From NCBI GenBank assembly GCA_903912585.1, contig CAIWHY010000045.1, positions 1 to 10,954 of the forward strand: DNA of 10,954 nt. The letters are read 5' to 3'. The notes beneath the pieces are model-generated. The model did no database searches. It saw only the letters and a list, made by a program, of their open reading frames with translations, and was not told the origin of the DNA. Source of the DNA: an uncultured Thermoleophilia bacterium (lineage in GTDB: Bacteria; Actinomycetota; Thermoleophilia; UBA2241). Shown here in pieces: positions 1 to 7,039 of the stretch; positions within the stretch are counted from its first letter, which is position 1; each line of letters begins with the position of its first letter. The position numbers and the translations under genes are program-made.

Positions 1-2925
1 CTCCTCGGACCCGAGAACGTCTTCGTCGAGCTCCAGGACGCCGGCCTGCCCGAGCAGCGCGAGCTGCTGCCCAAGCTCGCGGCGCTCGCCGAGAAGGCCG
101 GCCTGCGCACGGTCGCCACCAACGACGTGCATTACCTTCGCCACGACGACGCGCACGCGCACGACGCTCTGCTGTGCATCCAGACGCAGAGCAACCTCGC
201 CGACGAGGACCGCATGCGCTACGGCACCGACGAGCTGTACCTCAAGTCGGGCGAGGAGATGTACGAGCGCTTCAAGGACTACCCCGGCGCCTGCGAGGAG
301 ACGGTGGAGATCGCCGCGCGCTGCGACGTGAGCCTCGATTTCGGCACCTACCTGCTGCCGTCGTATCCGGTGGCGGAGGGGTACACCGAGGGGACGTACC
401 TGCGCGAGCTCTGCGAGCACGGCATCGTGCGCCGCTACGGCGCCGAGCCGTCCGCCGAGGTGCGCGAGCGCCTCGATTTCGAGCTCGGCGTGATCGGCGA
501 GATGGGCTTCGACGCCTACTTCCTCATCGTCTGGGACTACGTCAAGTTCGCCAAGGACAACGGCATCGCCGTCGGCCCCGGCCGCGGGTCGGCCGCCGGC
601 TCCATCGTGAGCTACGCGCTGGCGATCACCGACATCGACCCGCTCAAGTACGACCTCCTGTTCGAGCGTTTCCTCAACCCGGGGCGCAAGAGCATGCCGG
701 ACGTCGACATGGACTTCAGCGTCGACCGTCGCGGAGAAGTCATCGACTACGTGGCGCGCAAGTACGGCCGCGACCACGTGGCGCAGATCATCACCTTCGG
801 CACCATGGCGGCGCGCGCCGCCGTGCGCGACGCCGCGCGCGTGATGGGCAAGCCCTACGCGATCGGCGACAAGATCGCCAAGATGATCCCCGAGCAGGCG
901 CCGCCGGCCACGTTCGCCGACGCGATGGCGCAGAATGGCGAGCTGAAGCAGGCGTACGAAGCCGACGAGGAGGTCAAGGAGGTCGTCGACCTCGCCATGA
1001 GCCTCGAGGGCCTCATCCGCAACGACTCCATCCACGCCGCCGCCGTGGTGATCAGCGACAAGCCGCTCACCGAGTACCTGCCGCTGCAGCAGAAGGGCGA
1101 CGCCGAGCTCGTCACCCAGTTCGACATGAACGACGTCTCCAAGCTCGGCCTGCTCAAGATGGACTTCCTCGGCCTGCGCAACCTCGACGTCATCGAGGCG
1201 GCGCTGGTCATCATCGAGAAGACCGACGGCGTGTGCATCGAGATCGACCAGCTGCCGCTCGACGACGAGAAGACGTACAAGATGCTGGCGCGCGGCGATT
1301 CCACCGGCGTGTTCCAGTTCGAGAGCCCGGGCATGCGCGAGGCGATGCGCGACATCGGCCCCACGCAGTTCGAGGACCTCATCGCCATCGTGGCCCTCTA
1401 CCGCCCGGGCCCCATGCAGTACATCCCCACGTACGCGCGCAACAAGAAGGACCCGGCCTCGGTCGTCTACGACCACGAGGCCCTGCGGCCGATCCTGGAG
1501 CCCACCTACGGCGTGACCATCTACCAGGAGCAGTACATGGCCATCGCCCGCCGGGTGGGCGGCTTCTCGCCGGCCCAGGCGGACGACCTGCGCAAGGCCA
1601 TCAGCAAGAAGAACAAGCAGCTGATGGCCACGCTCAAGGAGCCGCTCATGGAGGGCCTCGCTGCGAGCGGCCTGCCGCCGGCCGTGAGCAACAAGCTGTG
1701 GGCGAGCTTCGAGGCGACCGGCGACTACTCGTTCAACAAGAGCCACGCCGCCTGCTACGCGATGATCAGCTATCGCACCGCCTGGCTCAAGGCCAACTAC
1801 CCCGTCGAGTACATGGCGGCGCTCATCAGCAGCGTCATGAACACCAAGGACAAGGTGCCGTTCTACGTCAACCAATGCCACGAGCTCGGCATCGAGATCC
1901 TGCCGCCGGACGTCAACGAGAGCGACGTCGGCTTCACCGTCCACGACGGCAGGATCCGCTTCGGCCTCAACGCGGTCAAGGGCGTCGGCGTCGGCGCGAT
2001 CGAGGCGGTCGTCGCGGTGCGCGCCGCCGGCCGCTTCACGTCGGTCTACGACTTCTGCGCGCGCGTCGACTCGCAGATGGCCAACAAGCGCGTGCTCGAA
2101 GCGCTCGTCCGCAGCGGCGCCTTCGACAGCACCGGCGATCCGCGCCGCGGCATGCTCGAGGCGCTGCCCTCGGCGATGGCCGACGGCGAGCGCCGCCGCA
2201 AGGACGCCGCCCAGGGCCAGGGCGGCCTCTTCGACCTGGCCGGGGGCGGCGAGGAGAGCGCGGCGCAGGCGCCGCAGGTGCCGCAGGTCGAGTACGACCA
2301 GGCCACCCTGCTCAAGCAGGAGAAGGAGGCGCTCGGCCTCTACGTGTCGGCGCATCCTCTGGACGGCCTTCGCCAGCAGTTGCGCGACGAGATCGAGGTC
2401 CCGGTGGGATCGCTCGACGACGCCAGCGAGGGCGCCATGCTGTGGACCGGAGGCATCGTCGCCAACGCCCAGAAGAAGGTGAGCAAGAACGGCGGCGTGT
2501 GGCTGGCGTTCCGCCTCGAGGACATCGACGGCGGGGTAGAGTGCCGCGCCTGGCCGGCCACCTACGAACAGTTCAAGGACCTGCTCGTGGAAGACGGCAT
2601 CGTCAAGGTCAAGGGGCGCGTGGAGCGCCGCAACGAAGGCGAGTCGACGCTGATCGCCATCGAGGTGCAGCCGTTCAACGGCGTCAGCGAGTACCGGCCG
2701 CTGGCGATCACCATCGACGCGCGCCGCGTGCGCGCCGGCGTGATCGAGGACCTCAGGCGCGTCCTCACCGACTTCCCGGGCCAGGTGCCGGTTGTCCTGC
2801 ACATGGTCCGCGGCGACGAGAAGGCCCGGCTGCGGGTGGGCGACGGCCTGCGCATCGCGCCCGTCGCGGGGCTCTACGCCGAGCTCAAGGCGCTGCTCGG
2901 CGAGAGCTGCATAGGGGTCGGCTGA
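1..2925 (+). CDS. dnaE: DNA polymerase III subunit alpha (DnaE), 5'-truncated by window edge
   Basis: This is the replicative polymerase subunit that extends DNA from 3'-OH ends within the Pol III holoenzyme. The frame is open from base 1, so about 974 C-terminal residues are present; full-length DnaE is usually 1100-1200. The end of the PHP domain is seen as TNDVHY, with D42 and H44 of this fragment matching the last metal ligands of exonuclease-type PHP domains. The polymerase core follows: GPGRGSAAGS fingers motif, PDVDMDF with catalytic Asp pair D236/D238, and the third Asp D388 in LLKMDFLGLR. Next come a helix-hairpin-helix region (FGLNAVKGVG), an internal clamp-binding motif QGGLFDL (Q740-L746), and an OB fold (roughly LWTGGIVANAQKK to IAIEVQPF). 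The stop is TGA at 2923-2925; hisZ starts 29 bases on. Identity as DnaE-type rather than PolC is clear. The start and the earlier PHP ligands lie outside the window. Confidence 0.97.
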   Translation, partial: LLGPENVFVELQDAGLPEQRELLPKLAALAEKAGLRTVATNDVHYLRHDDAHAHDALLCIQTQSNLADEDRMRYGTDELYLKSGEEMYERFKDYPGACEETVEIAARCDVSLDFGTYLLPSYPVAEGYTEGTYLRELCEHGIVRRYGAEPSAEVRERLDFELGVIGEMGFDAYFLIVWDYVKFAKDNGIAVGPGRGSAAGSIVSYALAITDIDPLKYDLLFERFLNPGRKSMPDVDMDFSVDRRGEVIDYVARKYGRDHVAQIITFGTMAARAAVRDAARVMGKPYAIGDKIAKMIPEQAPPATFADAMAQNGELKQAYEADEEVKEVVDLAMSLEGLIRNDSIHAAAVVISDKPLTEYLPLQQKGDAELVTQFDMNDVSKLGLLKMDFLGLRNLDVIEAALVIIEKTDGVCIEIDQLPLDDEKTYKMLARGDSTGVFQFESPGMREAMRDIGPTQFEDLIAIVALYRPGPMQYIPTYARNKKDPASVVYDHEALRPILEPTYGVTIYQEQYMAIARRVGGFSPAQADDLRKAISKKNKQLMATLKEPLMEGLAASGLPPAVSNKLWASFEATGDYSFNKSHAACYAMISYRTAWLKANYPVEYMAALISSVMNTKDKVPFYVNQCHELGIEILPPDVNESDVGFTVHDGRIRFGLNAVKGVGVGAIEAVVAVRAAGRFTSVYDFCARVDSQMANKRVLEALVRSGAFDSTGDPRRGMLEALPSAMADGERRRKDAAQGQGGLFDLAGGGEESAAQAPQVPQVEYDQATLLKQEKEALGLYVSAHPLDGLRQQLRDEIEVPVGSLDDASEGAMLWTGGIVANAQKKVSKNGGVWLAFRLEDIDGGVECRAWPATYEQFKDLLVEDGIVKVKGRVERRNEGESTLIAIEVQPFNGVSEYRPLAITIDARRVRAGVIEDLRRVLTDFPGQVPVVLHMVRGDEKARLRVGDGLRIAPVAGLYAELKALLGESCIGVG

Positions 2926-2954
2926 GGCCGGCGCCGCGGGGAGGGGAGACCATC

Positions 2955-4154
2955 ATGATCCCGGAAGGCATGCACGACGTGCTCCCGCCGGAGACGGCCG
3001 AGCTGCGCGCCATCGAGAACGCGCTCTGCCGCCGCTTCGAGGCGTACGGGTACGGGGAGGTGCGCACGCCGTGGCTCGAGTTCGCCGAGACGCTGGAGGT
3101 GGCCGAGGACGACACGCTGGAGGCTGGGTACCGCATCTACGACCAGCAGGGCCACGAGCTCATGCTGCGCACCGACATGACCGTGCCGGTGGCGCGGCTG
3201 GCGGCGTCGCGGTACCGGGACAAGCCGCTGCCCTTGCGCTTCTTCTACGTCGCCCCGTCCATCCGTCCCTGGGCGCCGCAGCGCAGCCAGGACGGCGAGT
3301 TCCAGCAGGCGGGGGCGGAGCTGCTCGGCCTGAGTTCCGCGACGGCCGACGCCGAGTGCGTCACGCTGCTCTGCGACGCCCTCGCCGGCCTCGGCCTCAA
3401 GGGCTATCGCGTGGCGCTCGGCACCGTCGCCTTCTACACGGCGCTCGTGGACGCGCTCGGCCTGCCCGCGCACGACCGCGAGAAGTTCCTCGAGGCGCTG
3501 GCCGACAAGGACTACCCGCTGCTCGAGAGCATCGCCGGCAACGCGCAGGCCGACGAAGCCGCGCTCAAGGCGCTGTGGCGCACGCTCGAGCTCAGCGGCA
3601 CCCGCGACGGCCTCAGCCAGGCGCGCAAGCTCGCGACCAGCGACGCCATGGAGGACGCGATCCAGCACCTCGTGGAGGTGCGCGACCTCGTGGACGACGC
3701 CGGCTTCGGCGACGCCGTCACTTTCGACTTCGGCCTCTTCCAGGACCTGACGTACTACAGCGGAGTCATCTTCGAGGCCTACGCCCGGGGCGTGGGGCTG
3801 CCGCTCGCCTCGGGCGGGCGTTACGACGGGCTGCTGGAGCGTTTCGAGTGGGACGTCCCCGGCGTCGGCTTCGCCATCTCCCTCGACCGCCTGCACGACG
3901 CGCTCGAGGAGGCCGGCGCCGCGCCTGCGGCCGCGCCGGTTTGCCTGACGTTCGTCGGCGGCCTCGAGCACCCGCAGCAGGCGATGGAGCTGCGACGCGC
4001 CGGGTGGGCGGTCCGCGCTCTGCGCGAGGGCGCCGCCCCTCAGGCGCGGCCGTGGCTGGTGCGCGAGGGCAACTCGTACCGTCTCGAGCTCGCCGAGGGC
4101 GCGGCCACCTCCGGCAGCTGGAAGGACATGCTGCGCGCCCTGGAGCGCGCGTGA
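2955..4154 (+). CDS. hisZ: ATP phosphoribosyltransferase regulatory subunit HisZ
   Basis: HisZ is a catalytically inactive paralogue of histidyl-tRNA synthetase. It forms a hetero-octamer with short-form HisG and is needed for its activity and histidine feedback. The 399-residue protein fits the family (about 390-420) and has the class II synthetase fold: PEGMHDVLPPE near the N-terminus, LRTDMTVPVARL, a motif-2-like segment at 95-118 (RFFYVAPSIRPWAPQ) and SGGRYDGL at 286-293. The HisRS signature RGLDYY appears as QDLTYY (Q263-Y268). The Arg that activates histidine is therefore Gln, which argues for HisZ and against HisRS. The tail is also too short for a full anticodon-binding domain. The ATG at 2955 has a good Shine-Dalgarno (GAGGGGAG, 2941-2948, 6 bases away). 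The stop overlaps the hisG start as GTGA, implying translational coupling with its partner. A link with dnaE transcription is possible given the 29-base gap. Confidence 0.93.
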   Translation: MIPEGMHDVLPPETAELRAIENALCRRFEAYGYGEVRTPWLEFAETLEVAEDDTLEAGYRIYDQQGHELMLRTDMTVPVARLAASRYRDKPLPLRFFYVAPSIRPWAPQRSQDGEFQQAGAELLGLSSATADAECVTLLCDALAGLGLKGYRVALGTVAFYTALVDALGLPAHDREKFLEALADKDYPLLESIAGNAQADEAALKALWRTLELSGTRDGLSQARKLATSDAMEDAIQHLVEVRDLVDDAGFGDAVTFDFGLFQDLTYYSGVIFEAYARGVGLPLASGGRYDGLLERFEWDVPGVGFAISLDRLHDALEEAGAAPAAAPVCLTFVGGLEHPQQAMELRRAGWAVRALREGAAPQARPWLVREGNSYRLELAEGAATSGSWKDMLRALERA

Positions 4155-4768
4155 GGATCGGCGTCGCCACCGGCGGCGCCGGGGTGCCGGCCGCGCTGGC
4201 GGACGTCCTCGAGGCGGCCGGGCTGCCCGCCGCCGCGTTGCGCACAGCTTCGGCGGCGGCGCTGATCACCGTGGGAGACACCACGTGGGTGCCGGCGAGC
4301 GGCGCCGACGTGCTTGCCGGCTGCGTCCGCGGCGCGTTCGACGCCGGCATCGTCGGCAAGGACCTGCTGCTCGAGGAGGATGCGGACGTCTACGAGCTCC
4401 TCGACCTCGGCGTGGGCGCCGACGCGATCGTGTACGCGACGCCGCGCGGCCCCGCGGCGGGCCGCGTCCGCAGCCGGCCGCGCGTGGCCACTCCGTACCC
4501 GCGGGTCACGCGCCGCCATTTCGGCGCGACCGGGAGTCAGGTAGAGGTCATCGGCTTCGGCGCCGCGGCGCTCGCCCCGGCACTGGGCATCGCGCCGGGG
4601 GTCGTCGACCTGCGCTCGCGCGTCGCCGCCGCGCCGCTCGACCTCGAGGTGCGCGAGGAGATCGCGGCCGTGAGCCTCCGCCTCGTCGCGGGGCGGGCGG
4701 CGCACGCGTTGCTCGCAGATGAGCTCGTGGCGCTCCTCGAGCGCCTGCGCCCGTCGCGGGAGGGATGA
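4151..4768 (+). CDS. hisG: ATP phosphoribosyltransferase-like protein, short form (HisG), with degenerate substrate motifs
   Basis: By family and position this is HisG, which joins ATP and PRPP in the first step of histidine synthesis. The GTG at 4151 overlaps the hisZ stop (GTGA) and gives 205 residues, typical of short-form HisG that needs HisZ. Recognisable parts are FDAGIVGKDLLLEEDADVYE in the middle, the VATPYPRVTRRHF strand-turn, and the C-terminal helices (EEIAAVSLRLVAGRAAHAL). The usual ligand-binding signatures are changed. The N-terminal PKGR is ATGG (6-9 region), ASKYPN/ATKYPN is ATPYPR, GSVELAP is AAALAP, and the PRPP loop, normally like DIVETGNTL, reads DLRSRVAAAPL. The frame is continuous with ordinary codon use, so a simple frameshift does not explain this. 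It could be a diverged catalytic subunit, a paralogue with a new role, or a decayed gene under weak constraint. Family membership is secure; activity is doubtful. Confidence 0.85.
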   Translation: MRIGVATGGAGVPAALADVLEAAGLPAAALRTASAAALITVGDTTWVPASGADVLAGCVRGAFDAGIVGKDLLLEEDADVYELLDLGVGADAIVYATPRGPAAGRVRSRPRVATPYPRVTRRHFGATGSQVEVIGFGAAALAPALGIAPGVVDLRSRVAAAPLDLEVREEIAAVSLRLVAGRAAHALLADELVALLERLRPSREG

Positions 4769-6027
4769 TGAGACAACTGCCCTGGTCGGAAGACGTCGCC
4801 GCGACCGTCGCGGAGCTGCGCGCTTTCGCGCCGCCGCCCGCCGCCGTGCGCTCCGCCGTCACCGAGATCGTCGAGGACGTGCGTGCGTGCGGCGACGCGG
4901 CGGTGCGCGCGCACAGCCTGCGGCTCGACGGTGTCGATCTGCCGGCGCGGTATCGCGAGCCGCCGGCGCGTCTGCGCGAGCGGCTCGCGGCGCTCGCGCC
5001 CGGGTTGCGCGCCGCCCTCGAACTGGCGGCCGCCAATATCCGCGCCTATCACCTCGGCGAAGCCGCTGCCCCCTGGCGCGAGACTCTCGCGCAGGGGCAG
5101 GTCGTGGGTCAGGAGATCGTCCCGCTGGCCGTTGCCGGCCTCTACGTGCCGGGCGGGCTCGCCGACTACCCGTCGTCGGTCCTCATGACGGCCATTCCCG
5201 CCCAGGTCGCCGGAGTCGGGCGCGTCGTCGTCTGCTCCCCGCCGCGTCAAGGCGGCGGCGCGGCGGGCGGCGTGGCCGCCGCCTGCGCGCTCCTCGGCGT
5301 CGACGACCTGTACCCGATCGGCGGCGCCCAGGCCGTGGCGGCGATGGCGTTCGGCACGGAGCAGGTGCCGCGCTGCGACGTCATCGTCGGACCGGGCAAC
5401 GCCTACGTCACCGAGGCCAAGCGCCAGGTCGTGGGGGAGGTCGCGATCGACGCGCTCGCCGGCCCCAGCGAAGTCCTCATCATCGCCGACGCCGGCGGCG
5501 AGCCCGCGTGGCTGGCTGCCGACCTGCTCGCCCAGGCGGAGCACGGCTCCGGGGCGATGGCGTGCCTCGCCGACATCGGCGGCACGCTCGTGGCGCCGGT
5601 GGCGGCCGCCGTGGACGAGCTCGCCGAGGAGCTGGGCATCGCGACGGGGAACGTCGCTCTCATCGCCTGTCCGGACCGGGAGTCCGCGGTCAGGCTCAGC
5701 AACGCGTTCGCCCCCGAGCACCTGGAGCTGCACTGCGCGGACGCCGCGGCACTGGTGGCGAAGATCCGCAACGCGGGCGCCGTCTTCGTCGGCCCGCACG
5801 CCGCGACCGCCTTCGCCGACTACGCCGCCGGAAGCAACCACGTGCTGCCCACCGGCGGCTCGGCGCGCTTCTCCCAGGGGCTCTCGGTGTCCGCCTTCCA
5901 GAAGCGCGTGGCCGTGGTGGAGCTCGGCGCCGGCGCCGCAGCGGCCCTTGCGGTCGCGGTCGCGACCATCGCCGAGGAAGAGGGCCTGCGTGCGCACGCG
6001 CGGTCCGCGCGCCTGCGCGGCGGATGA
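4765..6027 (+). CDS. hisD: Histidinol dehydrogenase (HisD)
   Basis: HisD performs the last two steps of histidine synthesis, oxidising L-histidinol to L-histidine through the aldehyde with two NAD+ and a zinc ion. At 420 residues it is normal length. Family landmarks are GLYVPGGLADYPSSVLM, GGAQAVAAMAFGTE, VGPGNAYVTEAKRQV and AGPSEVLIIAD. The catalytic pair is E318/H319 in FAPEHLE. Zinc ligands are visible: Q257 and H260 in AQAEHG, D352 in ADYAAGSNHVLPT, and H411 near the C-terminus (LRAHARSARLR). ATG at 4765 overlaps the hisG stop (ATGA); a second in-frame ATG at 4768 sits better behind the purine-rich GGGAGGG at 4758-4764, so the true start could be either. Unlike the adjacent HisG, no key residue is missing, so this enzyme should be active. 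It closes the coupled hisZ-hisG-hisD block. Confidence 0.96.
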   Translation: MMRQLPWSEDVAATVAELRAFAPPPAAVRSAVTEIVEDVRACGDAAVRAHSLRLDGVDLPARYREPPARLRERLAALAPGLRAALELAAANIRAYHLGEAAAPWRETLAQGQVVGQEIVPLAVAGLYVPGGLADYPSSVLMTAIPAQVAGVGRVVVCSPPRQGGGAAGGVAAACALLGVDDLYPIGGAQAVAAMAFGTEQVPRCDVIVGPGNAYVTEAKRQVVGEVAIDALAGPSEVLIIADAGGEPAWLAADLLAQAEHGSGAMACLADIGGTLVAPVAAAVDELAEELGIATGNVALIACPDRESAVRLSNAFAPEHLELHCADAAALVAKIRNAGAVFVGPHAATAFADYAAGSNHVLPTGGSARFSQGLSVSAFQKRVAVVELGAGAAAALAVAVATIAEEEGLRAHARSARLRGG

Positions 6028-6152
6028 CGGGCTCGCCGCGAGCTCGCCGGGCGCCGGGCTCGCCGGCGGCGACTCGGCCGGCGGTGAAGCCGCCGCAGCC
6101 TACACCGGAGACGCTCGTGCTGTCGCCGCGGCGGCCGGAGGGGGTAGGGTGA
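6024..6152 (+). CDS. Possible 42-residue Pro/Arg-rich ORF coupled to hisD (doubtful)
   Basis: An ATG overlaps the hisD stop as ATGA, the same geometry as the other coupled junctions here, and opens a 42-codon frame ending in TGA at 6150-6152. The product is rich in Pro, Arg, Ala and Ser and would be basic and probably disordered. I recognise no domain and it resembles no histidine-pathway enzyme. In DNA this G+C-rich short open frames are common, and an ATGA at a stop codon can arise by chance, so it may be untranslated spacer or the remnant of a gene once located between hisD and hisA. Low confidence. Confidence 0.2.
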   Translation: MTGSPRARRAPGSPAATRPAVKPPQPTPETLVLSPRRPEGVG

Positions 6153-6245
6153 GTACAGCGTGAACGGGGCCCTGCCCCGCACCAGCGATGGCGTGCCTCG
6201 GCGAGCTTGCTTCGGCGGGCGCGACGGTCAGGAGGCACAGCCGGA
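6153..6245 (+). promoter_or_regulatory. hisA leader with Shine-Dalgarno-covering inverted repeat
   Basis: This is the noncoding stretch before hisA. AGGAGG at 6230-6235 is a near-ideal ribosome binding site 10 bases before the ATG. GAGGCAC (6232-6238), which includes most of it, is a perfect inverted repeat of GTGCCTC (6193-6199). The stem can be lengthened by pairing GC 6191-6192 with GC 6240-6241 across a bulged A. The loop is about 32 bases. A separate short hairpin, CGGGGC-CCT-GCCCCG, lies at 6165-6179 without a T tract, so it is not a standard terminator. A weak -10-like TAGGGT at 6145-6150 lies just upstream but has no convincing -35. If the long stem forms, it would mask the hisA ribosome binding site. 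No T-box or known riboswitch signature is seen. Confidence 0.35.
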
Positions 6246-6971
6246 ATGATCGTGTTCCCGGCCATCAGTATCCAGGGCGGCAAGGCGGTGAGCCTGCGCC
6301 GCGGCGATTTCGACGACGTCACCGTCTTCAGCAGCGACCCCGTGACGCTGGCGCGCCAGTGGCAGGAGCAGGGCGCGGAGGCGCTGCACGTGATCGACCT
6401 CGATGCGGCGCGCACCGGCGAGCTGACCAACTTCGAGATCGTCGAGCGCATGGTCGAGGCCGTGGACGTGCCGGTCCAGTACGGCGGCGGCATCCGCAGC
6501 GCCAAGAGCCTGGCTCTCGTGGCCGGGATCGGCGTGCACTGGGTCGTCATGGGCACGGCGGCGGTGACGGCGCTGGACCTGCTCGACGACGCCGTCAACT
6601 GGCTCGGGCAGCGCCTCGTGGTCGGCCTGGACTGCACCGATGGCATGTGTACGACGCACGGCTGGCGGGAGCGCTCGCAGATGAGCGCCGTCAAATTCAG
6701 CCGGATCATCCAAGAGCACGGCGTGAGCCGCGTCGTCTACACCGACACCGCCCGCGACGGCATGCTCGGCGGGCCCAATCTCATCGGCCTGAACGATCTC
6801 GCCCAGGCCACGGCGATGGAGATCGTGGTCTCGGGCGGCATCGCGCTGCTCGACGACCTGCGGCGCGTCAAGAAGCTGGGGGCGCCCAACATCGTCGGCG
6901 CGATCGTCGGTCGCGCCCTCTACGAGAAGGCGTTCACGCTCGCCGATGCGCTCACCGTCGTTGGCGGCTGA
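6246..6971 (+). CDS. hisA: HisA-family phosphoribosyl isomerase with Asp8 replaced by Ser
   Basis: HisA is the (beta/alpha)8 barrel that isomerises ProFAR to PRFAR in the fourth step of histidine synthesis. The ATG at 6246 follows a strong Shine-Dalgarno (AGGAGG, 6230-6235) and begins the family's first beta strand; the 241-residue length is typical. Phosphate-binding motifs GGGIR (80-84) and SGG (196-198) are present, as are VYTDTARDGMLGGPN (T166, D171) and the C-terminal GAIVGRALYEKAFTLADAL. The second catalytic Asp is D129 in GLDCTDG. The first strand, normally PAIDL or PAIDI, reads PAISIQGG: the general-base Asp8 is Ser8 (codon AGT). The usual VRL Arg is also Ser (S16). Loss of this Asp is expected to abolish normal ProFAR isomerisation. 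HisF is unlikely because its barrel motifs differ. Nearest alternatives are a divergent HisA, a PriA-like enzyme or a repurposed barrel. Confidence 0.88.
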   Translation: MIVFPAISIQGGKAVSLRRGDFDDVTVFSSDPVTLARQWQEQGAEALHVIDLDAARTGELTNFEIVERMVEAVDVPVQYGGGIRSAKSLALVAGIGVHWVVMGTAAVTALDLLDDAVNWLGQRLVVGLDCTDGMCTTHGWRERSQMSAVKFSRIIQEHGVSRVVYTDTARDGMLGGPNLIGLNDLAQATAMEIVVSGGIALLDDLRRVKKLGAPNIVGAIVGRALYEKAFTLADALTVVGG

Positions 6972-7039
6972 GCCCTGAGGCGAGGCCGCCCTTTGGCAAG
7001 ACGCTGCGGCCGCGGCTGCGGGCCGCTCCGGCGGCGCGC

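Noticed and set aside
174..2954. Upstream extension of the hisZ frame through dnaE
   Set aside because: The extension is an Arg/Pro-rich out-of-frame reading of dnaE. The ATG at 2955 has a good ribosome binding site and starts the conserved HisZ sequence.
2874..3971. Long reverse-strand open frame (365 codons) opposite hisZ
   Set aside because: Translation is low-complexity and rich in Arg, Glu and Val with no domain. It lies antisense to a clear hisZ and is explained by third-position G/C bias.
4537..5997. 486-codon reverse-strand open frame opposite hisD
   Set aside because: It is antisense to an intact HisD with all catalytic residues. The translation is His/Arg/Gly-rich without recognisable motifs.
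6165..6179. Hairpin CGGGGC-CCT-GCCCCG as an intrinsic terminator
   Set aside because: The stem is only six pairs and no T tract follows, so termination is unsupported.
6207..6245. Earlier ATG start for hisA at 6207
   Set aside because: It would add a 13-residue basic tail before the first beta strand and place the strong AGGAGG inside the gene. ATG 6246 fits the family.
6153..6245. T-box or histidine-responsive riboswitch before hisA
   Set aside because: No T-box sequence, antiterminator/terminator pair or run of His codons is seen.
7006..7013. GCGGCCGC palindrome between hisA and the Sua5-like gene
   Set aside because: A single eight-base G/C palindrome is expected by chance in this composition and no protein-binding context is visible.
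6188..7039. Upstream part of the Sua5-like frame as an N-terminal fusion domain
   Set aside because: This stretch is an out-of-frame, Arg-rich reading of hisA and its leader. GTG 7040 begins the recognisable YrdC-type sequence.
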